A stretch of 64,000 nt of DNA from positions 1-64,000 of the forward strand of contig CAYYXR010000003.1 of the NCBI GenBank assembly GCA_964475755.1, written 5' to 3'. Each line of letters starts with the position of its first letter. The first letter of the stretch is position 1. This document shows positions 1-8,404 of the stretch, one piece after another. The notes beneath the pieces are model-generated. The model was not told where the DNA came from. It ran no database searches and saw only the letters and a program-made list of their open reading frames with translations. The translations under genes and the position numbers were made by a program. The DNA comes from UBA11612 sp964475755 (GTDB lineage: Bacteria; Pseudomonadota; Alphaproteobacteria; Rhodospirillales; Rhodospirillaceae).

Positions 1-21
1 ACGCGACCGCTCAACTAACAT

Positions 22-603
22 TCAAACCGGACCACTCAATGGGGGCACCTCAATGTCCAGCTTTTCCATCTGAAAGCCCGCGCCGGTGACCAACGTTTCA
101 ATGGCGCGGTTGAGATTGCAGCCGCCGCCAATCACCTGCCACGCTGGATTGATGCGGTCCTGCCATTTGCGCACGGCTTCGTCGGGCGCGCGGCCGTGCT
201 CGACGAACAAAAGTCTTCCCGTTGGTTTCATCACCCGGCGCATTTCGCTCAGGGCTTTGTGTGCATCGGGAATGGTGCACAGGGTCCATGTGGTCACGAC
301 CGTGTCGATGCTCGCGTCATCTAAGGGGATCGCTTCGGCGCTGCCGTCGCGCAGGTCCACCGCGTGGTTGTTTGCGGTTGCCGCGCGCTGGGTCATCTCG
401 CGCAACTTGGGCGAGGGTTCGATGGCGATGAGTTCGCTCATGCGTTCGGAGTAGAACGGCAGGTTCAGGCCCGACCCCATGCCGATCTCCAGCACCCGGC
501 CCTCGGCTTGGGGTATGACGCGGGCGCGGCGTTTGGCCATGTCCGGCTGACGCATGGCGATATTGGTGACGTGGGGAAGGATGTGCTTGTCGTAGAAATT
601 CAT
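22..603 (-). CDS. Class I SAM-dependent methyltransferase, METTL7-like
   Basis: 193 residues. A glycine-rich SAM-binding motif I (VLEIGMGSGLNLPF) lies at about residues 37-50, followed by the acidic motif IEPS near residue 60. The C-terminal pattern (WQDRINPAWQ, then GGGCNLNR and GAGF) resembles the METTL7/thiol-methyltransferase-like class of bacterial methyltransferases. The chosen ATG at 603 has a strong GGAGG seven bases upstream; an in-frame extension to 657 lacks such a site. The substrate cannot be told from sequence. The gene is transcribed away from the NTF2-like gene at 757, leaving a short divergent control region. Confidence 0.85.
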   Translation of the reverse strand: MNFYDKHILPHVTNIAMRQPDMAKRRARVIPQAEGRVLEIGMGSGLNLPFYSERMSELIAIEPSPKLREMTQRAATANNHAVDLRDGSAEAIPLDDASIDTVVTTWTLCTIPDAHKALSEMRRVMKPTGRLLFVEHGRAPDEAVRKWQDRINPAWQVIGGGCNLNRAIETLVTGAGFQMEKLDIEVPPLSGPV

Positions 604-756
604 TGGTTTGCCTCCGCAGTGCCCGTCCCTAGGCCACCAGCATGGACCGGCGCGCACCCATGCGCAATCGGCTCAAGGCCCTTCAAGACGCTTCAAGACT
701 CTGGTCACGGGGCGGGGAAAAGGGCTAAATGGAGCCTCGTTGGATGGGAGCCGGAC

Positions 757-1230
757 ATGGTCGCGTTTCCGGAGTTGCTCGATAAATTCAAACATGCGGT
801 GGAAACCGGTGACGTCGATACCTTCCTGTCGATCTTCACCGAGGACGCCATCTATCACGACACCACCTACGGCACCTTCAAGGGGCACGCCGAGCTCAAA
901 CGCCTATTGGCCGATGTGTTCCATCAGGAAGCCAACGATTTCAAATGGGAATACGCAGATCCGGTAAGCGACGGGAACATCGGCTATGCCGTGTTCCGCT
1001 TTTCCGTGACGTCCTCGCATCCCAATGCGGCGCAGCGGCGGGCGCTGCTGTTCGGGTGCGCGCAGTTCACACTGCGGGACGGGCGCATCGCCCAATATAA
1101 AGAGTGGGGCAACGTGGCGGGCACGTTGCTGCAAGCGGGCGTGCCGGACAAAGTGGTGGTGCGCTTCTTACAGCGCGAAGCGGGTAAGCTGCTGGAAGAT
1201 CCGGGCTTCGCCGCGCATCTGAAAAACTAA
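757..1230 (+). CDS. NTF2/SnoaL-like domain protein
   Basis: 157 residues with no signal peptide. The opening helix followed by FLSIFTEDAIYHDTTYGTF and a later ALLFGCAQFTLRDGRIAQYKEWG are typical of the cone-shaped NTF2/SnoaL fold. Members include small isomerases, hydrolases and non-catalytic binding proteins. The ATG at 757 follows TGGGAG by about six bases; a much longer in-frame reading upstream overlaps the divergent methyltransferase and is not credible. It is the first of three adjacent same-strand genes, with the next starting 25 bases after its stop. Substrate unknown. Confidence 0.8.
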   Translation: MVAFPELLDKFKHAVETGDVDTFLSIFTEDAIYHDTTYGTFKGHAELKRLLADVFHQEANDFKWEYADPVSDGNIGYAVFRFSVTSSHPNAAQRRALLFGCAQFTLRDGRIAQYKEWGNVAGTLLQAGVPDKVVVRFLQREAGKLLEDPGFAAHLKN

Positions 1231-1255
1231 GTCGAGCGAAATACGGGAGAGAGCG

Positions 1256-1813
1256 ATGATTTTGAGAACCGTAACGATACTTGCCGTGGCGGCGCTGGTG
1301 CTGCTGGGCGGATGGAGCTACGGGCTCAATCAGGAAGTGATGCAGTTGCGCGCCGCGTTGGCGGCACAACAGCAGCATGACCCGGCTGAAGAAGCCGCCG
1401 AGCAGGCCGTGCACGATCTGATCGCGGTGCAGGCCCTGAACACGCGCTATGCGCACGCGTTCGATTTCGGCGAACGAGGCGGCGAGGCCTGGGCCGAAAC
1501 TTTCACCGCCGACGGCGTGTTCGTCTCGCGCGGCAACGAGGTGAAGGGCCACGAAGCGCTGGCAGCCTTCCAGCAGAATGTCGAGAAATCCGGGCGGCGC
1601 ACCCGCCATGTGGTGAGCAATATCGAAGTCACGCGCACCGGACCCGATACGGCGACATCGAGCGCGTATCTGTCTTTATATACACCGGCGGACGAAGCCG
1701 GCCCGGCCAGCGTGTCCACCAGCCGCTACGCAGATCAATTGGTGCTGACGGACGCGGGCTGGAAGATCGCGCGCCGCGAGGTGGTGCCCGATACGCTGCC
1801 GCCTTCTGAATAG
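1256..1813 (+). CDS. Membrane-anchored or exported SnoaL-like protein
   Basis: 185 residues. Residues 1-25 form a hydrophobic signal or anchor (LAVAALVLLGGWSYG), followed by a short coiled-coil-like stretch (QEVMQLRAALAAQQQ). A SnoaL_4-type NTF2 domain runs from about residue 50, with ALNTRYAHAFDFG and ETFTADGVFVSRG. GGGAGAG precedes the ATG. It lies 25 bases after the NTF2-like gene and 17 bases before the next lipoprotein gene, so the three are probably one operon. Domain family seen; function not inferable. Confidence 0.8.
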   Translation: MILRTVTILAVAALVLLGGWSYGLNQEVMQLRAALAAQQQHDPAEEAAEQAVHDLIAVQALNTRYAHAFDFGERGGEAWAETFTADGVFVSRGNEVKGHEALAAFQQNVEKSGRRTRHVVSNIEVTRTGPDTATSSAYLSLYTPADEAGPASVSTSRYADQLVLTDAGWKIARREVVPDTLPPSE

Positions 1814-1830
1814 AACCGAAGAGTCATTTG

Positions 1831-2718
1831 ATGACACGCGCGATCATCATCGCGGCTTTTCTTGTCTTGGCCGCTTGCGGTGAGGCGGAGCAAAGCACGT
1901 CCATGGAAAGCGCGCCGTGCACGGATGCTTCGCGTGCCTGTGTTACCGAAGCGGCCATGAGTTACATCGAAGCGTTGTGGGCGGGCGACGGCGCGAATGC
2001 GCGTTTGCATCCAAGCGTGCGGCGCACGCACAACGGCGGCGACAATGCCGAAGACGGCGCGGAGGCGATCCAAGCCACCTTCGCCGGTGAGGGGATTGCC
2101 GCGCACAAGAACCTGCGGCTGGTGGTGTACGAGGCCAAGGGCGATGTGTTCGCGCTGTGGATCGTCGAAGGCCCGGAGCGGAGCGCCCATGTGGCCGAGC
2201 GGATCAGGGTGGCCGAAGGTCTGGTCACCGAAATCGAAGTGTTCGTGGTGTTGGACGATCGGCCCTTCACTGAAATTCCGGAACACTGGCCAACGGATTC
2301 AGAAAATCTTTCGAATCACGGCTGCGGCGATCCCGTGCGTGCGTGTCTGTATGACGTCGCCAACTCCTACCTCGATGCCTTGGTGGCCGCCGACGGCAGC
2401 GATGTAAAATTCGCCCCGAATGTGCACCGCACCCAGAACGGCGGACGCGTGCAGGAAGGCGAAGACGAATTGCGGGCCAGTGTGTCGCGGGAGCGGCTCG
2501 CGTTCCGGCGCAACTTCCGCTTGTTTGCCGATGAAGAGGCCGGTCAGGTGATGGCGCTGTGGGTGACGGGCCACGACCTGCCCGATGCCAAGTTCACCGC
2601 CCATGTGATCGAGCGGCTCAGGATCGAGGACGGGCTGATTTCCGAGATCGGAGTGTTCTATCCGCGCGATATGGGCACGCTCGAAGGTGTATCCGGCTGG
2701 CCCGACGAAGCGCCTTAA
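1831..2718 (+). CDS. Lipoprotein with two tandem copies of one domain
   Basis: 295 residues. A lipoprotein signal ends at the lipobox LAAC (about residues 14-17). The mature part is two copies of a domain of about 110 residues. Each begins with a Cys pair (CTDASRACV / CGDPVRACL), then a helix (SYIEALWAGDG / SYLDALVAADG), then RRTHNGG / HRTQNGG, a basic HKNLRL / RRNFRL segment and a closing HVAERIRVAEGLVTEIEVF / HVIERLRIEDGLISEIGVF. The pattern suggests an NTF2-like or DUF8021-like fold, but this is inference. A TTG directly before the ATG is an alternative start. Likely in an operon with the two preceding genes. Confidence 0.75.
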   Translation: MTRAIIIAAFLVLAACGEAEQSTSMESAPCTDASRACVTEAAMSYIEALWAGDGANARLHPSVRRTHNGGDNAEDGAEAIQATFAGEGIAAHKNLRLVVYEAKGDVFALWIVEGPERSAHVAERIRVAEGLVTEIEVFVVLDDRPFTEIPEHWPTDSENLSNHGCGDPVRACLYDVANSYLDALVAADGSDVKFAPNVHRTQNGGRVQEGEDELRASVSRERLAFRRNFRLFADEEAGQVMALWVTGHDLPDAKFTAHVIERLRIEDGLISEIGVFYPRDMGTLEGVSGWPDEAP

Positions 2719-2861
2719 AGTGCTGCGCCGCACACATTACATTCCTGACTGTCGCAAAGGTTTCACGGGCCTGACCGCCTAAGGGTCATGGTCTCCACTT
2801 ATGTTGGCGTCCTCAAAACACGCGAAACCCATAAGGGTTCCCCAAGTTTCGGAGGGCGCAC

Positions 2862-3092
2862 ATGACATACCTCGGCAAGATTTCGGAGTCGCGCACTCAC
2901 CTTGTCTCGGACCGGGTGCTGGAAACGGAAATGCCGTCCGTCCGCCGACCCGACCAATGGCTGGATTTGATGCGCGGCTGGCTGGACCGGAAAAGAGGCC
3001 TTAGTGCCGGAGATCTGGTGGCGCTGACGGAATTGGTCAAACGCGGCGAAGCGGTGAACCGTTGGCGCAGTCCGAAAGCGCGCGCGGAATAA
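2862..3092 (+). CDS. Small hypothetical protein (76 aa)
   Basis: 76 residues, soluble and rich in Arg and Leu, with no recognised domain. The start is well supported: CGGAGGGCGCAC directly precedes the ATG at 2862. The C-terminal half (SAGDLVALTELVKRGEAVNRWR) looks like two amphipathic helices. It is separated from the upstream lipoprotein by 143 bases and ends tail-to-tail with the phosphatase gene at 3114. Probably a real gene of unknown role. Confidence 0.6.
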   Translation: MTYLGKISESRTHLVSDRVLETEMPSVRRPDQWLDLMRGWLDRKRGLSAGDLVALTELVKRGEAVNRWRSPKARAE

Positions 3093-3113
3093 TGTCCAGA
3101 CGAACGGCCTGGT

Positions 3114-4253
3114 CTAATACCCCATGGTGGTGACGGTTTTCGGCGGCGCCGTTTCCGGCGTGAGGAAATTCGCTTTCAAGGCCGCGACGGTGTCGTCCGA
3201 TAGGCCGATGCCGTCCCTTACATAAGTCTCGAAATCCCCATAGGTGTTCTCGACTTCCTCGAAGGCGGCGTTGAGATAACTTTCGCGCACGCCCACCAGC
3301 GGGATCATCTGTTGCGCCAATTCCGGCGGGAAGTTTTCCAGGAGGGCGCGGTTCTTCTGCGCGAGAAAGGTGTTGGAGAGCATGTAGTCGTGCATGACGA
3401 TGTCGCGCGGCACGCCGAGGATGGTGAGCAGCACCGCCGCGCTCCAGCCGGTGCGGTCCTTACCGGCAGTGCAATGGAAAAGGGTCGGCAGGCTGCCCGA
3501 ATCGGCGAGGCGCTCGAAGGTCGATTTATAGGCGGCCCGGGCAGAGTCCGACGACACGAAGGCGCGGTTGGCCATCATCATGATTTCTTCGGCGGAAATT
3601 TGACTGAGGACTTCGCCCATGCGGCTTGGATCGCCCAGCACCGCGCCGAGCCCGCCGCCCGAATTGCCCGATACGTCGGCAATCATATGTTCGGTGCCTT
3701 CGGGCACGCGGTCCGCGCCCGCCGCGCGTTCGGTCTCGGTGCGGAAATCACAGATAAGTTTGAGGCCGAGGTCTTTCATGGCCGCGAAGTCTGCGTCGCT
3801 GACTTTATCGAGTTGGTCGGAGCGGTAAACGCGGCCCACTTTGACCCAGCGTCCATCTGTTGTGCGGTAGCCGCCCGCATCGCGCAAGTTGGGCACGGTG
3901 GCAAGGCCGAGCCCGCGCTGGGCAATGACCAGCGCGCCGCCGTCGTTGGGCACGAATTCGAAATACCATCGCGTGTCCGCGGGAAGCTCGACGGCGAGGT
4001 GGCCGTTGGCCCCACCGCTGCCGACTTCGCGTTCGCGGCCGACATTGCTTGGGTCGGTGCCCGCATAGACGGTGACGGTATCAACGTTTGGCGCGATCCA
4101 GGCGATGGTGTAGCGCCCGGTGCCGTCGCCGGAGACCGCCGCATCGGTGATGGGGATGGGCTTGGGTGCGGCGGTTTGCTCCCCGCAGCCGGCCAGGATA
4201 AGCGGCGCGGTGAGAAAAAGCGCAAGCGCGGCGCGGCGGGCGAATATCATCAT
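3114..4253 (-). CDS. Exported Tyr/Ser protein phosphatase-family lipoprotein
   Basis: 379 residues. Lipoprotein signal with lipobox LAGC near residue 22. An Fn3-like beta segment (TIAWIAPNVDTVTVYAGTDP) covers about residues 47-105. A tyrosine-phosphatase domain of the Tyr_phosphatase_3 type follows: LRDAGGYRTTDGRWVKVGRV near 122 and the P-loop HCTAGKDRTGWSAA, which carries the CX5R signature, near residue 262. The known family hydrolyses phosphotyrosine, phosphoserine or lipid phosphates. The lipobox places it at the envelope, so the substrate may be extracytoplasmic. Two adjacent ATG codons (4253, 4250) both lie near a GAGGG. Convergent with the small gene at 2862. Confidence 0.85.
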   Translation of the reverse strand: MMIFARRAALALFLTAPLILAGCGEQTAAPKPIPITDAAVSGDGTGRYTIAWIAPNVDTVTVYAGTDPSNVGREREVGSGGANGHLAVELPADTRWYFEFVPNDGGALVIAQRGLGLATVPNLRDAGGYRTTDGRWVKVGRVYRSDQLDKVSDADFAAMKDLGLKLICDFRTETERAAGADRVPEGTEHMIADVSGNSGGGLGAVLGDPSRMGEVLSQISAEEIMMMANRAFVSSDSARAAYKSTFERLADSGSLPTLFHCTAGKDRTGWSAAVLLTILGVPRDIVMHDYMLSNTFLAQKNRALLENFPPELAQQMIPLVGVRESYLNAAFEEVENTYGDFETYVRDGIGLSDDTVAALKANFLTPETAPPKTVTTMGY

Positions 4254-4344
4254 GAAACCCTCAATGCGGATGAAATGCTGTCGATCAACGGACCAACAGC
4301 GTAGCGGTTGGCGTCCAATTCGCCAATGCGCGATCGGCGGAGGG

Positions 4345-5073
4345 TTACTCCGGCACGTCGACCGGCGGTTCGCGGAATGTTTTGCGGCCGGTGATCATCG
4401 CCGAGATGATCGTGCCGCCGTGTTTCAGTTCTGTGAGCACCACAGCCAGAATGTGCAGCGCGATCAGTGCCAGGATTACAAAGAACACGATCTCGTGGGT
4501 TTCGATGACGGGCGCGCGCAAATCGCGCATGGCCTGGTAAGCGGCCGGATCCACGGTCTCCGGCGCGTAGGGGCGAACCTGCGAGGGGTCGAGACCGGGC
4601 GCGGCGACCCATTCGGCGATGGCGCCGCCGAAGGGCGGCATGTAGACGTCGGTGCCCGCGAGAATGAGTCCGGTTATGGCCTGACACGTCAGCACCAGAA
4701 GAATAACGGTAACGGCAATGCGCCCGAGCGGTGTGTGCCCGATATAACCCGCCGGCTGTCCGGTGCGCAGCCGGTTGAGTTCATCGCCGAGGGATTTCGA
4801 GTAGCCGCGTCCCAAGGGCAATGTCGCCCGCCAACGCGCATAAGGCCCCCCAATGAATCCCCACACCAGCCGCCACACCAGGTTCAAGGCAAAGACGTAG
4901 CCGATATAGACGTGGCCGGTTTTCAATAAAACCTTGCCGTCATTGCCGATGCCGAGCGCGTCCGCGTTCAGGATCACCACGCCGAAGGCGATCAGACCTA
5001 GAACGCAGAAAACGTTGACCCAATGAAACACGCGGGTGGTCGTGCCCCATACTTTGAATTCCTGCAATGCCAT
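4345..5073 (-). CDS. Cytochrome b561 family membrane protein
   Basis: 242 residues with about four hydrophobic segments. The N-terminus KVWGTTTRVFHWVNVFCVLGL carries the first helix with its histidine; further histidines lie in GHVYIGYVFALNLVWRLVWG and in ETHEIVFFVILALIALHILAV. This is the pattern of di-heme Ni/Fe-hydrogenase-type b cytochromes. Known relatives pass electrons between quinol and a partner dehydrogenase or soluble cytochrome. The ATG at 5073 is preceded by AGGAG; a TTG one codon upstream is less likely. No partner redox subunit lies alongside. A FNR-type palindrome sits 68 bases upstream of the start. Confidence 0.85.
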   Translation of the reverse strand: MALQEFKVWGTTTRVFHWVNVFCVLGLIAFGVVILNADALGIGNDGKVLLKTGHVYIGYVFALNLVWRLVWGFIGGPYARWRATLPLGRGYSKSLGDELNRLRTGQPAGYIGHTPLGRIAVTVILLVLTCQAITGLILAGTDVYMPPFGGAIAEWVAAPGLDPSQVRPYAPETVDPAAYQAMRDLRAPVIETHEIVFFVILALIALHILAVVLTELKHGGTIISAMITGRKTFREPPVDVPE

Positions 5074-5140
5074 CAAGGGTGCTCCTGCGGCTGGGGCAAT
5101 GAAAGGGTGTCCAATATCCTAGATAATTGATTTCAGCAGA

Positions 5141-5154
5141 TTGACGTACATCAA
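5141..5154. promoter_or_regulatory. FNR/FixK-type binding palindrome
   Basis: TTGACGTACATCAA fits the Crp/Fnr-family consensus TTGAT-N4-ATCAA at nine of ten specified positions. It lies in the 142-base divergent gap between cytochrome b561 (ATG at 5073) and the acyl-CoA synthetase (ATG at 5216), with its centre 68-75 bases from each start. Members of this regulator family activate or repress respiratory genes at low oxygen. Which gene it controls is not shown by the sequence; the cytochrome is the more natural target. Confidence 0.55.
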
Positions 5155-5215
5155 ATCGGACTCAATGACGCCGATTGGCTATGATTGATGCGGGGAGAAC
5201 TGGGGGAGGCGTGCT

Positions 5216-6775
5216 ATGCGCATCGCCGATTATTTCGACGCCGCGGCGGCGAAGCATCCGGACAATCTGATGATCGCCGATATTCAGTTGGGAGTGCGGC
5301 TCACCTACGCCGAGGCCCAACGCGAGGTGCACGCCATCGCCCATGCGCTGACCAAACACTTCGAGGGCAAGAAAAGCGCGCATATCGCGATCTATGCGCC
5401 CAACGACTACCGGGTGATGTTGCTGCACCTAGCCATCAACCGCGCCGACATGGCGTGGCTGTCGGTGCACACACGCAATTCGATGGACACCAACATCGAG
5501 GTGCTCAATTACTTCGATTGCGAGTTCGTGTTTTTTCATTCCGCGTACGACGATGCGGTGCCCGACATGAAAAAGGGCCTGCCGCTGGCCAAGACCTACA
5601 TTTGCATGGACCGCAAATCCAACCATGGCCCGGCCATGGCCGATTGGATCGTCGATTGCTACCAGCCGTATGACGCCGGGCCGGAAGATCCGCACACCGC
5701 GATGTTGCTGCAACCGACCGGCGGCACCACGGGACCCTCGAAAGGCGGAGTGCATACGCACCGGTCCTACGAGATGGTGATGATCTCGCTGTTTGAGACG
5801 TTGTCGATCACGCCGGACAGCAAGCATCTGGTGATTTCCCCGCTCACTCACGCCGCCGGGTTCATGGCGCATGGGTTCATTCCCATCGGCGCGGCCAATG
5901 TGATTTTGCCCGCGTTCGACGCGGAGCAAATTTTGGAGACCATGGAACGGGAAAAGATCACGCACTTGTATTTGCCGCCCACGGCGCTCTATGCGTTGCT
6001 GGCCCATCCCAAAACCAAGAGCACGGATTTCTCGGCGCTGAAGTTTTTCGGGATTGCGGCGGCCCCTTGCGCTCCGGAAAAATTCAAGGAAGCGGTGCAG
6101 GTGTTTGGCCCCGTCATGCATGATTTGTATGGCCAGACGGAAATCCTGTTTCCGGTACTGGTGAAATATCCGAAGGATTATTTACGCGACGATGGTAGCT
6201 TCGACGAGGAGATCGTCGCGGCGACGGGGCGCGCGGTGCCGTTCGCCTGGATGGAGATCATGGACGACGACGGCAACGTTCTGCCGCCGGGGGAAAAGGG
6301 CGAAATTGTCGTGCGCTCGACCATGGTCATGCAGGGCTATTACAAGCGCCTGAAGGAAACCGAAGAGGTTTCGAAGTTCGGCTGGCATCACACCTCTGAC
6401 ATCGGGGTGAAGGACAAGCACGGTTTCATCACCATCGTCGACCGCAAGAAAGACATGATTATTTCCGGCGGGTTCAACATCTATCCGGTGGAAGTGGAAA
6501 CGGTGATCCTGGAGCATCCGGCGGTGCTAGAATGTGCGGTGATCGGTGTGCCCAGCGAGAAGTGGGGCGAGGAGATCAAGGCGGTGATCGCACTGAAAGA
6601 CGGCGCGAAGGCGAACGAAGAGGAGTTTATTAAGCTGTGCAAAGACAAGCTCGGCAGCGTGAAGGCGCCGAAGACAGTGGAATTCTGGCCGGAGCTGCCG
6701 CACAGCGCGGTCGGAAAACTTCTCAAGAAGGATATCCGCGCGAAATTCTGGGAAGGTCAGTGGCGCGCGGTGTGA
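5216..6775 (+). CDS. Acyl-CoA synthetase (AMP-binding, ANL superfamily)
   Basis: 519 residues, normal length for the family. The ATP-binding loop LLQPTGGTTGPSKGG is at about residue 162, the A5 motif DLYGQTE near residue 304, the hinge-region motif with HTSDIGVKDKHGFITIVDRKKDMIISGG around 393-420, and the C-terminal lysine motif (SAVGKLLKKDIR) near residue 500. The family activates a carboxylic acid to acyl-AMP and then acyl-CoA; the chain length cannot be read here. GGGGGAGG precedes the ATG. Its last 19 bases overlap the 3' end of the oppositely oriented ceramidase-like gene. The upstream gap holds a FNR-type site. Confidence 0.9.
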   Translation: MRIADYFDAAAAKHPDNLMIADIQLGVRLTYAEAQREVHAIAHALTKHFEGKKSAHIAIYAPNDYRVMLLHLAINRADMAWLSVHTRNSMDTNIEVLNYFDCEFVFFHSAYDDAVPDMKKGLPLAKTYICMDRKSNHGPAMADWIVDCYQPYDAGPEDPHTAMLLQPTGGTTGPSKGGVHTHRSYEMVMISLFETLSITPDSKHLVISPLTHAAGFMAHGFIPIGAANVILPAFDAEQILETMEREKITHLYLPPTALYALLAHPKTKSTDFSALKFFGIAAAPCAPEKFKEAVQVFGPVMHDLYGQTEILFPVLVKYPKDYLRDDGSFDEEIVAATGRAVPFAWMEIMDDDGNVLPPGEKGEIVVRSTMVMQGYYKRLKETEEVSKFGWHHTSDIGVKDKHGFITIVDRKKDMIISGGFNIYPVEVETVILEHPAVLECAVIGVPSEKWGEEIKAVIALKDGAKANEEEFIKLCKDKLGSVKAPKTVEFWPELPHSAVGKLLKKDIRAKFWEGQWRAV

Positions 6776-7554
6776 TGCGTATGGTGGTGCGCGTGCCGGT
6801 GGTGTTCCTTTTTATATAGGAACCAGGCCACCGCCGCTGTGGCCGCCGCGGCAAACAGATGCTTCAGTGTATGTCCGCTGAGTGTGTGTCCCAAGAGATC
6901 CCAAATCTGCCGGTCGTAGTATTCGAAAATCTTCGCCGCGCCGTAGAGGAGGAAGATGGCGCCGAGATATTTGCCGTAAAGCCCGTGGTGTGCCGGGAAC
7001 AGCCAGCACATCAGCACCAAGAGGGCAATGGGCAGAAACTGAACAAGGCCGTAAGGGCGAAGATCGCCGCTGTAAGACCAGTAGATCACTGAGACAACGC
7101 CGCCAACCAACAGCGGTACAAACAAGGCCTTGCCGGTGGACGGGCCCATGCGATCCGTGACCACTGAGATAAACAGGCCCATGAATGCAATGGTCATCGG
7201 CAGACGATCCCATACCAAGGACGCGTTGTCGGGCGCCCAGTGGTAGTAGGCCGAGCCTGCGCTCACCAGCGCAATGCCGATGAAAAACGTTGTGTAGGGC
7301 GTAAGCCAAATGCGCACGGTGTGGTCCGGGCGGCGTGCATCCGCCCAGATCGCAAAGAGGCCGAACAGGCCTGCCGCGGCGAATGCGATGTTTGAAAGAA
7401 CGTCGCCGATATGAGGGATGCTGGCCCACACGCGCTGATCGGCAAAGCGGTGGTACATCGGATTCTGTCGGATGGGATCGACGAGCCCGAGCGTGCCGGC
7501 GATGATGATCACCGTCACCATGCCGATGAGCAGTACTTTGCTGTCCCGGCGCAT
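6757..7554 (-). CDS. Ceramidase-family (CREST) integral membrane hydrolase
   Basis: 265 residues with about seven hydrophobic helices. The CREST-superfamily metal site is visible: Ser and His in VSAGSAYYHWAPDN, Asp in VWDRLP, and a C-terminal HxxxH (GHTLKHLFAA). In alkaline ceramidases these residues bind zinc and cleave the amide of ceramide. Bacterial members are little characterised, so the substrate (ceramide-like or other N-acyl lipid) is inference. The tail is unusually histidine-rich (EHHRHAHHHTHHTARH). GGGGGG precedes the ATG. The gene converges on the acyl-CoA synthetase with a 19-base overlap, and that enzyme could activate a released fatty acid. Confidence 0.8.
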   Translation of the reverse strand: MRRDSKVLLIGMVTVIIIAGTLGLVDPIRQNPMYHRFADQRVWASIPHIGDVLSNIAFAAAGLFGLFAIWADARRPDHTVRIWLTPYTTFFIGIALVSAGSAYYHWAPDNASLVWDRLPMTIAFMGLFISVVTDRMGPSTGKALFVPLLVGGVVSVIYWSYSGDLRPYGLVQFLPIALLVLMCWLFPAHHGLYGKYLGAIFLLYGAAKIFEYYDRQIWDLLGHTLSGHTLKHLFAAAATAAVAWFLYKKEHHRHAHHHTHHTARH

Positions 7555-7779
7555 GCATCCCCCCAGAATTTATGTGCACGATGATAGTTCAGTTTTGTAA
7601 TTTCGTATCGTTGATTGAATAGACGTGTGTTGCGGCGCAAAAATTACAATCAATTCAGCAGTTGGCCATGCGCTGAGGGGGTTGCGCGCACGCCCTACGC
7701 TTCCTAGGTCCATGGGGCCGGGTGCCGCACCGGGCGGCGCCCTCCCTATCCTGAATGGCTGAGAAGGAGGAGTGCCGCC

Positions 7780-8202
7780 ATGAGGAAGCTATCAATCGCA
7801 GTACTGGCCGGAACGGTTTTCACCGCTTGGTCCGGCATCGCCGCCGCGGAAGATGTTTGGATGTCCTGCAGCGGGCCGATGGTCACAACGGGCACTAACG
7901 AAGACGATGAATCCCTGAACGAAACTAAGCAGGTTTCGGATGTTTATGCCTACAAAGACGAACTCAATGGCCTTTATTTCTACAACGGCGAAAAGCAAAT
8001 GCTCTCGCCGGTGCACGTGACCAGCTACGCCGCCGATACGGTGACATGGAGCGGTGAGGGTTCGTTCGGTGCGCGCTGGGACGGAACGTTCGACCGCTCC
8101 GATATGTCGATCAATATCGTGCGCACCGAAAATCGGGAACGCAGTGAATGGAACCTGCAGTGCGAGGGCACCGGGGCTAAACCTCTGGGGTCCGCCTACT
8201 AA
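7780..8202 (+). CDS. Small exported protein of unknown function
   Basis: 140 residues. A clear Sec signal peptide (MRKLSIAVLAGTVFTAWSGIAAA) is followed by a compact beta-rich domain with two cysteines (MSCSGP and NLQCEG) that could form a disulfide. GAAGGAGGAGTG precedes the ATG. A strong intrinsic terminator follows about 55 bases after the stop, so this is a single-gene transcript. No family recognised; it could be a small periplasmic binding or beta-barrel-like protein. Confidence 0.75.
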   Translation: MRKLSIAVLAGTVFTAWSGIAAAEDVWMSCSGPMVTTGTNEDDESLNETKQVSDVYAYKDELNGLYFYNGEKQMLSPVHVTSYAADTVTWSGEGSFGARWDGTFDRSDMSINIVRTENRERSEWNLQCEGTGAKPLGSAY

Positions 8203-8257
8203 CGGCGAACGCACGTAATCTCACGATCGCGCGGCGTCTTTACCCGATCGGGTTGCA

Positions 8258-8306
8258 AAAGACTCTCCAGAGTTGTGCCTACAGCTTTGGAGAGTCTTTA
8301 TTTTTG
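8258..8306 (+). terminator. Intrinsic terminator
   Basis: A perfect 12-base stem (AAAGACTCTCCA at 8258-8269 pairing with TGGAGAGTCTTT at 8288-8299) is extended by partial pairing inside the loop and followed by ATTTTTG. It ends the transcript of the secreted protein at 7780-8202. Confidence 0.85.
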
Positions 8307-8404
8307 TGATTTCAGAGTGTTAGCGCCCATTCGGCAATATCTCCTTAACCGCTCGGCGATGATAGTTCGCGCCCAAAGAGGGGTATTGGGTCGGGGCCGT
8401 CAGC

